From Capsicum annuum (Eukaryota; Streptophyta; Magnoliopsida; Solanales; Solanaceae): 64,000 nucleotides of DNA. The stretch covers positions 16,613 through 80,612 of the forward strand of contig NW_025892772.1 in assembly GCF_002878395.1 (NCBI RefSeq), written 5' to 3'. Both the position numbers and the translations under genes were made by a program. The notes under the pieces are model-generated. The model did no database searches. It worked only from the letters and a program-made list of their open reading frames with translations, and was not told the origin of the DNA. Shown here piece after piece: positions 34,442-46,625 of this stretch (its first letter is position 1; every line of letters begins with the position of its first letter).

Positions 34442-35575
34442 CTATGGAGAAGCTGGACGGCCTAGCTGAGCTACTGGATTTGTGGCCTGAGTCGAAGGAC
34501 AAACATCTCTGCCCCCTTGCTTAGCATACGGACATTCTTTGACCCTATGACACAACTTACCACAACCATAACAACCACCACTATCCAGTAAAAACTCACC
34601 CAGATGGGTCTTACCATATGTTGCGCAGGCTGGATAATTGGGTCTCTCAATCACACTACCCTGGTATCTAAAAGTCAGAGCTTTTCCCCACTGCTCTTTC
34701 TTAGTTCTTCCTGTAGGGGAACTATATGAGGATGGTGCAGGTGCTGATGAGTGGCCCTAAAAATAAACATAAATTCCCCCTCCTGACTTCTGTTGGCTAA
34801 ACCCAAACTATTCAGTCCTAGCCCCCTTGTTTCTCCTCTTTCGTTCTTTTAACTTTTTCGCCTTAATCTGTTGAGCATGGGTCATCAAACAAGAAATATC
34901 CATATCCCCAATCAACATGAAAGTCCTACACTCCTTAACTACCAAATCAAACACACCAGTGACAAACTTACTCATTTGAGCTTTAGAATCTGGCAATAGC
35001 TCTGAGGAATACTTAGCTATCTAGGTTAACTTAAGGAAATATTCCTTCACTAACATAAAGCCCTACCTCAAGTTCATGAACTACTCTACCTTAGCCTCTC
35101 TTATCTCACGAGGAAAGAACCTATCCAGAAATGTATTTTAAAATACATCCCAACTTATAGGAACTGCATTCTCACCTCTACCATCCTTACACTAGGTAAC
35201 CCAATCATAAGCGACATCTTTTAATTTATAAGAAGCTAGTTCCACACTTTCCTCTTCTGTAACATGCATAGTTTGTGTAATTTTTTTCATCTCATCGATG
35301 AAGAATTGAGGATCCTCATTCATCTTTGACCTAAAGAATTCAAGTGGATTTATCCTCATCAAGTTCCTAATAATAGCTGAAACTAAGTTACCATTTTGCT
35401 GAAGTGGGACTGTTGTTGGCTGGTTTCCCTAAAGATTTGTATTCACAACCTGAGCTAACACTTTGAACGCAACCCGAAACTCAACATGTGAGACATTTTC
35501 ATTCAGAGGGTTTGTAGGTGGTGGTACGGATGGTTGCTACCTATTTTTGCATGTGTAAGCTCTGTGAAGAGGCAT
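34442..35575 (-). pseudogene. Chromovirus Gag, broken
   Basis: The likely start is the ATG at 35575 (MPLHRAYTCKNR). Gag core words are readable: LKDVAYDWVT, FLDRFFPREIREAKVE, SELLPDSKAQMSKFVTGV. The zinc knuckle CYGCGKLCHRVKECP is complete at about 34560-34516. At least five stops interrupt the frame. Confidence 0.85.
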
Positions 35576-36329
35576 TTTCTATCATGTGAAAGCAAGAATT
35601 AGGGCAGAAAAAGATAACCTCAAAGCACGATAAAGATCATAAAAGAAGGGGTGAGCTATCATGTAGTCCAACGTCTTACCCATATTAAGAAGAGATGTTC
35701 TACCCTTTCCATCGCAGTAGAACTTTAACTTAAGTGATCATGAATTTCAACCATATTGGGAAACTGAGGGGATACTCTCTTGAGAGGCCCTTAAACCTAC
35801 GGGGACAAGTAGTTTCTGGAGAATAGGATGCGCTAACGCACATTCCGCTCTCGGTGCTAAATACTACTCCTAAAATATATACTTATATGCTCATACTTAG
35901 GAAATCTACCTTAGACAATACAAGGATTCATAAACTGAAAACCAATCATGCTCCTTTTTTCTTAAATCATATTCATAAGGAACAATTGTGGATTTCATGT
36001 CTTATCTTAGATCGAAAGATCAAGCTGAACTTTAAATCATGCTGTAATACTTATAACTTAAGCTTATAAACTTAAACTTCTTGTACTCAACAACTTATGC
36101 TTAAATCTTGAAATTCATGGATCATATCATAGAAACTTTATATTAAAATACCACGCTCAAAACTTAAATTAGAATCTTTCTTTAATTCATCAAACTTCAA
36201 GTCAAGATAATAAAAATCATGTCATAAAAACAATTATGTAAGTCAAAACAGGAATAAAAATTAAACTTCAAATCACATGATAATATCATAAATTCAAGAA
36301 TATGGAACTTTGGGTATGAACCCTAATTA

Positions 36330-37397
36330 AAATCACATAAATTCAATTTAAAACGTTCTTGGGCACAAGAATGAAATATTATCCTTTTTCAAACCCCACA
36401 TACCTGATTAGTTTTGACTCTTTCATTGAAGTTTTTGAGATTTAGACTTGGAGATGAAAATATCCAATTTCTTTCCTTAGGAGAAGAGAAAACCCCATGT
36501 TTTTAGAGTAATTTGTTGTTGTGTTGTGAGTGAAGAATTTGGGGTTGTTTAGTCTTTTTATTCAGCCTTGAAATAGCTTAAACGAAGTAGTTTTAGGGTT
36601 AAAAGAGTGAAAAAATACCAAAAAAACCTTAAAAACCGTCTGAAAGTTGCCCTAAAGCAGTCCTAATGACTTAGGTCATGACTCATAGGGTCTGGCCACG
36701 AGTGGTGACTTGAGTAGTGGTTAGAATTCCAAATTCAGCCTATACTTCCCAAATTACGACTCCTTCCTAATGACCCATAATGAGAAATTACGAGTCGTAG
36801 TCTGGGCAGTTTCGACAGTGCTTCAGTATTTTGGCCATAAGTTATCACCCCAGCATCGGATTAGGGTGAAATTGGTATCATTGGAAGTTAATTCAATTAT
36901 CTATCTGTTGGTGGGGCTTGAACTCAAAAATTATTAGTATACCAAAAGTTATGCTCATTTAAAACTTACTATGGTGATATACTTTAGACGAATTTGATCA
37001 CTAAGGGGTGTTTTAACTTGTTCATAAGTTAGGAGGTATTTTAGGCCTTAATATATGTCTAAATCACTTATAAAACTAATCAAATATGATGCTTGATTTT
37101 TCTTCATGAACTTAAAGCATGGTTTCAATAATGTCTTGGACTTGGGGTGTTCTATGGATCCAGTCTTTATCAAGGAAGAAACTTGGGCACCTCCACTGGG
37201 CTAACTACGACTGGAAGTATACAACTGGTATAGTGTGCTTATGACCCATTGGGTGCTAGTAGTAATCAAGGAAGAGCCACAAACAACTTTCACTGGTTTG
37301 ACTACGATTTGAGCCTTATGACTCATAATGAGTCTTCACGACGCAACAAATATTCGTTGAATGAGAAGTGAACCCCAGAAAAACTCGGGATATTACA
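36330..37397 (-). repeat. Chromovirus 5' LTR
   Basis: On the minus strand it begins TGTAATATCCCGAG at 37397. The match to the other copy holds to about 36361. The inner end was not fixed; 35576-36360 is either LTR or leader, and no good tRNA-iMet primer site was found. Confidence 0.78.
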
Positions 37398-37403
37398 TTA
37401 TGT

Positions 37404-38279
37404 TTTCACCCTAATGTTGGGTATACTGATTCGTCAAAATGACAATCAATAAATCTTGCCATAAAAAAATCTCCTATCACAGCTTTCAATTATTTTATAA
37501 TGAAAGAAGATTTATACCCAACATATATCCCCAACATTCTTTGGCGTCCCATATTTATGTGTTGTGGTGGATCAATTGGAACATATATCGTAAAATCAAA
37601 AATCCTAAGATGAAAAATATTTGGTTCTTGACCAAAAACTATTTAAATAGGAATAATTTATGATAATTGGTTGGGTTTATTCACACAAGTGTTGCAAATA
37701 CAAAATAGCATGCCCCCATATTGAAATATGAAGTTTTGTCCTGATTAACATTGGTCTAGCTATCAATTGAAGACGAATGATCAATAATTCTACTAGACCA
37801 TTTTGAGTGTGAACATGAGTAACCGAATATTTAACTTTTATTTCAGTGAACATACAATAATCATTAAAGGACTGACATATAAATTCACCAGCATTATCAA
37901 AACGAATAGTCTTTATTGTATAATCTGAAAATTGTGCTCTTAATCTTATTTTTTGAGTCATCAATCTCGCAAAAGTCATATTGCGAGTTGATAATAAGCA
38001 CACATGTGACCATCTAGCAGATGACTCTATTAAGATTATCTAATATTTGAAAGGTCTACATGGAGGGTGAATTGGTCCACTTATATCACCCTGTATATAT
38101 TTAAAAAATGCAAGAGATTCAGTCCCAACCTTAGCTACTGATGGTTTTATAATCAACTTTCCTTGAGAACAAGCAACATAAGAGAATTTTTTTGATTGAA
38201 GAATATTTTGATTCTTCAAAGTATGCATATGTGAATTCTTAATAATTTTGTGCATCATATTAAAATTGGGATGACCCAA
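37404..38279 (-). pseudogene. Old Copia integrase
   Basis: Minus strand: IIWHDRLGHPNFNMMHKIIK (zinc region, 38310-38240), GDISGPIHPPCRPF (38090), TIRFDNAGEF (37900, second catalytic aspartate) and HTQNGLVE (37800, catalytic glutamate). The C-terminal part continues with RFIDCHFDE and YPTLG up to the chromovirus insertion. Several stops. Confidence 0.88.
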
Positions 38280-40001
38280 TCGATCATGCCAAATGATAAA
38301 ATCATAAGAATCTGTAAACCATTTATTTATTCTGATATGTGATTAAACCATACATATACTTGTATGGTATATTTCAGAAGAAAGTACGGATAGTTTTTCA
38401 TGCACAAACTTTTTCCCCACCTTTATTGCAGTAATATAAAGGTATTCAACCTTTTTTTTTATTTGCAGTCTTAATATGATAACCATTTTGGGGAATAATG
38501 TTGAAACTTAACAAATGTGTTTGAGACTTTCTACAATATAAAGCATTATCAATGGCCAATATTGTTTTTCCAGGTAATAATAAGGTCACTTTTCTAAAGT
38601 CTTCAATTTATTTTGTAGTACCGATATTGTATTAACATAGTCTCTTTTCATAACCATATTAGAGAAATATTTTTTTCATCTTAATATAGTGTGAGTTGTA
38701 GCACTATCAAGAAGGCATATATCTTCATTACTCATCTTGAATTCAATTAAAGATTGAAGAAATTTTATTATCTTCATAAAATAAAAATACATGATAAGAA
38801 ATGTGAAATCTCACAATCTTACAATGAAACTTAAATACCTTTTTTTTTAAAAATAAAAACAACGTAATGAAAAAACTTAATAACTATAAAAAACCACATA
38901 AAATAAAATAACAGAATTGATTTCCCCAATAAATTGATCAAGATTCAGTTTTGATCTCCAAAGAAGTCTTCAACTTTAATTGAGTAATATCATCAAAACC
39001 ATCAAAATCATCATCTTTTAAAATCAAGTTTGCCATAACACTATCATCATATTAGGTCCCGCCTCATCATCATTTTTGAAACTCAAGTGTGACTCCATTC
39101 GGGCATTAGAAAAGATCCTACCTTCATTTTTCTGTCTTTTGAAAGAATTTTGATAAAGCCTAACAAAACTCTTAGGCGTCCGATATTCATTCTTCCAATG
39201 GCCTTTCGTTCCACAATGATGATAATTTCCTATTGAAGAGTTGTTTTGAGGACCATCTGGTTCTTTCTTTTCTGGTTACATCACCACGACGATTATTATA
39301 TCATTTTCTGCCATTGTCACGACCACACATATTATTATGACCCCAATTTTATCATCTTTTAGGTTGCCTATGTGCTTGTATCCCATTTATTTCTGGTAAT
39401 GGAGCAGCTCTAGTGAGACGAGCTTCATGACTTTTCATCAAAAGAGCATTATGTTGCTCAGCCACCCGAAAGCTTGAGATCAATTCAGAATACTTCTGAA
39501 AGCTCTTTTCACAATATTGCTGCTGTAATATCGCATTTGAGACATGAAAAGTAGTAAGTGTCTTTTCCATCATGTCCTCATCATTTATAATTTTTTCACA
39601 TAATTTCAATTGAAAAACCATCCTAAATGCAATAGAATTATGTATTCAACAACGATTTTAAAATTTTGAAACCATTAGTGCATCCACTCATAATGAGCTC
39701 TAGGTAATACTGTGGCCTTTAGGTTATCATACCTTTCCTTAGAATAAGTCCACAATTCAAGTGGATCTTTCACTTTTAGTTATTCAAACTTCAATTCTTC
39801 ATCCAGATGATGACGAGGAAAAATCATAGCCTTGGCCTTGTCCAAACTCGACGTTGAATTATCTGGGGTAATAATAGCACTAAGACCCTTAGCAGCTAGG
39901 TGAATTTCAGCGTCGAAAACCCATGACAAGTAATTTTTTTCGGAGATGTCAAGTGCCACAAGCTCAAACTTTGACAAATTCGACATGATGAAAACTATCA
40001 A
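38280..40001 (-). pseudogene. Old Copia Gag and protease remnants
   Basis: Start near 39987 (MSNLSKFELVALDISEKNYL), a Gag start of this Copia group. A degenerate knuckle is seen near 39215 (YHHCGTKGHWKNEYR). Protease remnant LLDSATTHTILR lies near 38710, where the family has DSGATTHTI. Heavily stopped. Confidence 0.78.
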
Positions 40002-40415
40002 AAAAAATTAAGTTAGATAAACATGCAAAAACATAACATCAAGACACTATCTTTATTTTCACAAATAAGTAACACCTTTTACACGAACATTAACATTAAT
40101 ATATAAAAAATAATAATACGTTACAAACAATTAATTCTTTTTTATTTTATAAAATAGTAACTTAAAAATGTAACATGAAATAGTGAGACACATAAGGTTG
40201 AATTTTAAAATTATCATATAAATAATGTTATAATTATGTTGAAATTTCAAAAAGATTTCAAACTATAAGTTAAAAATCTGTATGTTAAAAACAAATAACT
40301 TTGACATCCAATATTTACTGGACTTCAGAAGACAGAAAGGAAAAAAAACATTAATATACCTGGAAGCGAATAAAATCAGAACTAATGATGAAATTAGAGT
40401 TAGATAGCTTCGTGT

Positions 40416-40718
40416 TGATAACGTATTTCAATATTAAGGACAAGCATTGCAAGTAACGAACAATATATAACAAGATAACAAGAGAACAATATAAGATAAG
40501 TTTCTTTCAAGTGTTTACAACATTTTCTTCAAGACATCTATTTATAGTATTACATGAAGGAACTCCAAGAGGTGTCATAAACATGACATTAATCCATGAA
40601 AAAGTGGAGGAAGAACATGAGAGAGTGATGATCAATGAGGAGGTGATGGTGTGAAAATTACTACAAGAAAGAGTTACACCAAGAAGTTATGGACATCTAT
40701 AATAATTATTTTTATAAT
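40416..40718 (-). repeat. 5' LTR (minus strand) of the old Copia
   Basis: Aligns with 21888-22195 over CAAGCATTGCAAGTAA, ACATGAAGGAACTCCAAGA and GAGTTACACCAAGAAG. Clearly more diverged than the other LTR pairs in the window. Confidence 0.75.
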
Positions 40719-40973
40719 TACTTGCAATTAGTTCCTTTCATTTTTTAGGCTTTGTAAAAGGTACAAAAAGATAACTATCAAAAATGAGAAGATATTCTTG
40801 TCAAATCCTTCATTCATCAAGTCTGAGTCAATGCACTTATGAGGATCAAAATGCATATTTAAAATAATTAAAGCCTAAAATCAGAATTGCATAATTAGTC
40901 CAGTAACAAAATAACTACTTTTTCTTTTCTTTTTTAAGATGGCAAACCTTTGATTTTCTTGGATCCACTGCCA

Positions 40974-42070
40974 CTAGCAACACCTTTCAGGCTTCTTCTT
41001 ATTATCATAATAATCTTGATAAACACCTACGGAATAAGCCAAGCTATATACTAACTCCTTCCTAACTTTGTCATATCCCTCATCTCCCCAACTTTCACCA
41101 CCAGAATTTTTAATCAAGCAGTATTTGATCCCAATCTGAATTCCATATCCCACTATCAAAATTGAATGACCACCAAGTTCTACTTCAGTTGGTTCGAGTC
41201 TCATATACACTTCCTGAAAATAAATGGTAAAATAAAATAGAGAGAAAAATTAATACTCTATTACTAACTTGATTTTTCAATATTTTATTAATGGCCTGTT
41301 TGGACACGTGAGGTAAAATAATGAGATGTAATTATTGGAGAGGAAATTAAAGTTTTATCTGAATATGCAATTTGAAATTTTAAGTTGTATATTTCCTCAT
41401 AAATGAAAACTCATATGAAGACTATCAAAATTGTCTTATCACAAAACAAAAATACAATACTCGAACTTTTATTGGTCAATATCATTATTTTCTATATCAT
41501 ATTCATATTTCGTAAATATTTCTAATATTTTGGAGAATTTGAAATTTCATCTCATGAGCAAATGTCTACCAACTTTAGTTGTTTTATAATTTCAATATAT
41601 GAATAAAGAATGCATACCTGCCCCTTAAATTTTCTAAAGCTCTTAGAGATTTTAATAGCACCAACCACTGATTGATAGTCCAGTATTTGATTGATTTCAT
41701 CTTCAGCCTCGGCATTCTCGCAAATATAGACTCCAATACAATATTATCGTTCTACAACAAAAAATATAATGAGTATCATATTTTATTAAAAAAAAGAGAG
41801 AAATTTAATTTACCTTATTTGGGACAGGATCAAGAACGTCAACATCCCATCTACTATCCCAAACTATTATGCTAGCATATCTAAAACAATCCACATAATT
41901 GCAAGGGTAACATCCTAGCTTATCTTTGTCATGATGTCTCCTTTAATAATCATACATGTTCGGGGCATGATCGGTCAATTGTTTAGTCAATAATTTCATA
42001 ACAGGTATCAAATTTTCTCTTGCATAAAGAGCAGAAATAATCTCAGTAGTACTGTACGTATAACAAATAT
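40974..42070 (-). pseudogene. Papain-type (C1A) cysteine protease, decayed
   Basis: Three exon-like blocks on the minus strand, each with GT/AG borders: 42070-41814, 41751-41618, 41213-40974. The first reads ICYTYSTTEIISALYAREN, the region around the catalytic cysteine (family CWAFST; tryptophan is tyrosine), with an in-frame stop after MYDY. The second reads INQILDYQSVVGAIKISKSF in a frame shifted relative to its start. The third has GGHSILIVGYG (catalytic histidine) and LIKNSGGESWGDEGY (catalytic asparagine; family IKNSWG, tryptophan is glycine), ending after KKKPERCC. The propeptide was not found. Stop and frameshift make it a pseudogene. Confidence 0.75.
41290..41590. repeat. Possible MITE in the last intron of the protease pseudogene
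   Basis: GGCCTGTTTGGACACGTGAG and ATGAGATGTAATTATT on the left are loosely mirrored by ATGAGATGAAATTTC and TTGGTAGACATTTG read from the right. Weak. Confidence 0.25.
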
Positions 42071-42481
42071 CTATATAAAAGATAAAAGAAAGCAAAATTA
42101 GATTATGTTAGAAATCATATATACAAAGTAAGACCGATAACAGTTCGAATTGGGCCTTTCGAAATGAGCGGCTCAAGGAGGGTTGCCCACACCGGTCTAT
42201 TTGGTAACGGTCCGACTACCGACCGAACTAGGCCACCTAATTATTTTTTAATTTTATTTTACAACTTTAAATAAAAACATAGATAGTATAAGTATAATTT
42301 TATAATATAATATAAGTATAGTATATTAAGTATAATTATATTATTAAACTGATTTTAATTTATAAAAATATATTAATAAAATAGTTCAAAAAATTAGTAT
42401 AAAATATTTATACTTATATTGTTTGTTTGAGTTATATTTTCAATTTTTTTTAAATAAAAAAGTACATGTATGACAAATTAG

Positions 42482-43527
42482 CAAAAATGATCAACTTGAC
42501 CCTTGTACTGGTACGAGTTTGTATTTTGAACACTTTTACTTACCTTTTTGCTAACTAAACTCCTAAACTCAGTAAAACTCAATATTTTATATTCCTCTGT
42601 TCATTGTCCGAGCTTATGTGACATCAATGATTGAGTTGACACGTGTTTGAAAGCAAGTGAACACGTCTATAATTTTATTAAAATAATATTAAAATTATTA
42701 AAAAAAATGCTCATAAATTTAAAAAAAATAAAAATAAAAAAAGCTCTTTAACTCCCACCTTTACCTACAACCACCCACCCCCCGCAAACAAAAACCTACG
42801 CAACCTACTGTTCATCTGCTTCACCCCACTCAACCCTATTTTGTCTTCACCAGCCCACTCTTATTGTGCTTCAATCAGAAACTAAGATCTAATTTATCAA
42901 ATTTAAAATAAAAAATGTTACTTTTTAAAACTAAATTAAAGAAAAAATAAAGTAAAATCACAAAAAAAATTTCAAGTCCTCCTTCCACAATCGAATAATA
43001 CTATGAACATCGAAAAACATCACGATTTTTTTTTGTTTGAAATTTGTTGTAGTTTCTTCTTCAATTTTCATTGATTTCGCAACAAAAGAAATAATAAAAA
43101 AAAGAGAAATGAAGAGGAAGAAAAGATCTAATGATGGAAGGTGTGAAGAAGATGAGAGGCAAGGTTGGTTGGCGTGTGTGTGTGAAAAAGATGAGAGGCA
43201 GGGTGATTAGTGTGTGTGTGTGTGAAAAAGATGAGAGGTGGGGTGATTGTATGTGTGTGTGTGAATAAGATGAGAGGCAGGGTGGTTGGGGGGGTGTTTA
43301 TTTGATTTAATTATTTTCTTTAAGTATTTAATTTCTTATGTGACATTAGAAAATGATGTGAACTCCATGTGTAAGCGGTTGTATTATACACATGCTGAGC
43401 AATCTTAAAAAAGGTTTAAAATATTGTATTTTGTCGAGTTTAAGAGTTCAATTGACAAAGAGGTGAGTAGAAGGATTCATAATACAAACTCATAGAAGTA
43501 TAAGGGTCCAATAAATCATTTTTCCTT
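42482..43527. mobile_element. MULE-like MITE with about 105-bp terminal repeats
   Basis: The left end AAAAATGATCAACTTGACCC continues to GAGTTTGTATT and AAACTC. The right end on the opposite strand gives AAAAATGATTTATTGGACCC, GAGTTTGTATT and AAACTC. ACAAATTAG (42473-42481) and ACAAATATTAG (43528-43538) may be a 9-bp target duplication altered on one side. Four copies of a roughly 45-bp GT-rich unit (GATGAGAGGCAGGGTG) lie at 43135-43290. Non-coding. Confidence 0.78.
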
Positions 43528-45753
43528 ACAAATATTAGAAGAGCACCTAATCTGCAGAACCACCTTCTAGGAAGGATTCTGTTTCAAATAGGTCTCGATT
43601 ATCATACTAATATCTATAATTTTCAAAATACTTTTTGTAACTTATCTATCTATTCCTTGAAAACATGGTTTATAACTTGTATTTGATTTCTTCATCCATT
43701 GCTTCAATGTCATCATGTAACGATCCATTTTGTTGTTAATAAATTCTTCGTAATAAATTCATGGAAATTCTTAATTTTCATTCCTCAATGTTAACTTGGA
43801 TTCAAAATAGTCAATATTTTCTTTATCACATCACCTCAAATTTTTCGATTAAGATTTTAGTGTTTGGATGTGTCTAGAAAGACTCAATATAAATACTTTA
43901 ATTTTAAAGTTCTTTAGGTATGAATTAAGGTTGTACAATATCCCTAACACAAAGTTGAGTATAAAACTTTCTTTCCGATACAATTTCAATGTGGGTTTCT
44001 ATTATGCCCAATTTTGAATGACTATATCTCATAGAATATAAGGAGTTAGGGGTCTCAACACCTACCAAATCAAAGATATCTGAGTCCTCTTTATAACTCA
44101 ATAAACCGTTCCTTAATCCAAATTCGGAGTAAAAAATTATGACTGTTTTACTGAGCAGTGTCCGGACTAATCGGGATTTCGCTGTTGTAAAAATTCTGGT
44201 TGTTTTTAAATCAGCCTCAGCCGTATTTTAAGTCTAAAAACCCTAAATTTCATTCCTCAACCTTATAAGGGTGATTTTTCAAAGATTAAGGTGAAATTTC
44301 TTCGTTGAGGTAAGTTTTTCCATTATTTTCTTCGTCTCTGAATCCTTTAATATCTTAAAATCTTTAGGAAGTCCGTTAATGGTGAAATTCTTTTGGGGAA
44401 TACTCATGGGTGTTTTTAATATGACCTAGAGATGATTCTAAACTATAAATTAAAGATTTCTAACATGAATTTCATAAACTAGATTATGAATTTTGATGGT
44501 TAGGAGCCTTGAATTTCGTAAAGATGAGACCTTTAGTATAAAAACTCCATTAATGGAGATGGGGTAAGCTTGAAAGAGTTAATTAATGATTAATTGAACT
44601 TTAGGGTTGATATACACCTTGAATTAAGGTAAGAATTAGTGGGTTTGAATCCCCAAGATATTTGTTTGAAGAGTAATTATTTAATTACTCTTATAATTGC
44701 TTGATTTTTAGATGATTAATTATTCCAAGGCATGAAGGAAAGGAAAGAGCATCTTTGTTACAACTTGTTTCTTCCCAAAGCTTGGTGTCTAGGTAGGCTA
44801 GGTTTAATAAGTAGAAGATTGTGTTATTTTATATTTTCATAATTTAGAATTGATGGTAGAAAGCATGTCTAGGTCTGCGGGCATGGAGTTGAGGTCGATG
44901 AAGACACGAGAACTAAAATTTAATCCCAAAAACTATATTATTGATTAATTATGTGATACTTATGATATTATGTGATATTTGCCCGGCAAGGAGATTATTG
45001 TAAATGAAGTATGTGGACATGATAGTTCTTAGTCGTTCTAGTGATGAACCTAGTTGAGTTATAATGATATTAAGTTGCATGTATTGGACAGTAATATAAT
45101 GAGGAGAATCATGATAGGATCAAGTATTGATGAGCACAGTAATATCTAAAGGATAGATGACTTGAATATGTGTAATGATTGTATTACGTGAAAAAAAGTA
45201 GTGACATTTTAATAATTAATGAGTAAGTAATACTCCAATAGTGACTTGCAGGCTTAAGTGTTAAATTGTGATTTATTTTATGATATTCTTGTTTTGATAT
45301 TGATAAAAGCACTTTATTTATTGGATGCCCATGAGAGGCTAAATTGGTGATAATGATAATTTGTTGAAATTTGCCTATAAGAGGCTTGGTTGATAATGAT
45401 AACTCCTTGTATTAATGCCATGAATGGCTTGTTGATGATCGTGATGATTTATTGAAATAATACCCGTGAGATGATCAAAATATTGATAAATGAAAGCACT
45501 TGATCAAATTTCTTTATGATTTTAAGTACACTTATAAATTTAGTACGTCGTATTGCATCCCGAAAGATAGTGTGAATTTAATAAAATGTATATAATAGGT
45601 TACAGTTTAATTGGAGTTTAGAATTGACTTAATTGTGTGTATTGCTCCTAAATTAGATACTTTTTGATTGGTATTCAGACATGCTTGGAATTGTTGATGT
45701 TTGGATTATTGATGCATGTATAAATGATTATTGAAAATTACTTGATGAAATTA

Positions 45754-46375
45754 TTTTATAACTTAAAGTGTAGTTGTAAACCTTGTACATCATGTTGTAT
45801 GCTGTGAGGTAGTGTAAATTTGATATTGATATTACTTGTTTATGTTGAATCGGGTACCACGCCGGTACAAATATGTATATGTTGGATCGGATACCACGTC
45901 GGTACGGATATGTATATGTTGGATCTGGTACCATGCCGGTATGGATATGTATATGTTGGATCGGGTTTTATGCCGGTAAGAATATTTATATGTTGGATCG
46001 GATTCCATGCCGGTACGAATATGTATATGTTGGATCGGGTACCACGCCGGTGGATATGTATATATTTTATAACTTAAAGTGTAGTTGTAAACCTTGTACA
46101 TCATGTTGTATGCTGTGAGGTAGTGTAAATTTGATATTGATATTACTTGTTTATGTTGAATCGGGTACCACGCCGGTACAAATATGTATATGTTGGATCG
46201 GATACCACGTCGGTACGGATATGTATATGTTGGACCGGGTACCATGCCGGTACGGATATGTATATGTTGGATCGGGTTCTATGCCGGTATGAATATGTAT
46301 ATGTTGGATCGGATTCCATGCCGGCACGAATATGTATATGTTGGATCGGGTACCACGCCGGTGGATATGTATATA
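45754..46375. repeat. 311-bp tandem duplication in the solo LTR
   Basis: TTTTATAACTTAAAGTGTAG and the following unique part plus about six minisatellite units occur at 45754-46064 and again at 46065-46375, with few differences. Confidence 0.88.
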
Positions 46376-46625
46376 TTGGATTGGGTACCATGCAGGTACA
46401 GATATGTATATATTGGATCGGGTACCACGCCGGCATAGATATGTATATGTTGGATCGGGTACCACGCCGGTACGGATATATGTATGTTGGATCGGGTACC
46501 ACGTCGGTACGGATAAGTATATGTTGGATCGGGTACCACACCAGTACATATATGTATATATTGGATCGGACACCACGCCGGTACAGATATGCATATATTG
46601 GATCGGGTACCACGCTGGTACGGTA
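45836..46625. repeat. 36-bp minisatellite
   Basis: Units of the type TGTTGGATCGGGTACCACGC plus CGGTACGGATATGTATA, about 36 bp, repeat roughly twenty times, broken once by the unique part of the 311-bp duplication. Because the unit is a multiple of three, all frames stay open over long distances; these frames are not genes. Confidence 0.93.

Larger units (their letters stand above)
24539..37397 (-). mobile_element. Ty3/Gypsy chromovirus on the minus strand, inserted in Copia pol
   Basis: TTATG stands at 24534-24538 and 37398-37402, and the host Copia pol reads through when the element is removed. Read on the minus strand the element begins TGTAATATCCCGAG (37397) and ends CCAAGAGTTACA (24539). 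The internal region carries gag, protease, RT, RNase H, integrase and a chromodomain, the order of chromoviruses (Tekay/Del-like). Its 3' LTR is interrupted by a second Gypsy element at 24711-30177. About 7.4 kb belong to this element. Confidence 0.9.
21888..40718 (-). mobile_element. Old Ty1/Copia on the minus strand, split by nested elements
   Basis: Related LTR copies lie at about 21888-22195 and 40416-40718. Between them, Copia coding pieces read right to left: Gag (40001 to about 39050), integrase (38279-37404), then after the 12.9-kb nested insertion the integrase/RT linker (24533 leftward), RT and RNase H (to about 22620). Without the insertion the element is about 6.0 kb. The pol frame is continuous across the inserted chromovirus, from ESVYPTLG on the right to HKQLKYEIDWN on the left. 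Stops are everywhere. No clear 5-bp target duplication survives. Confidence 0.85.

Noticed and set aside
8541..42070. Cystatin-like gene and papain-like protease as a linked inhibitor/enzyme pair
   Set aside because: They are 30 kb apart, the protease is dead, and the cystatin-like protein lacks the inhibitor loop; linkage is likely chance.
45836..46625. CRISPR-like regular repeats
   Set aside because: Units are contiguous without unique spacers and the genome is a plant nuclear one.
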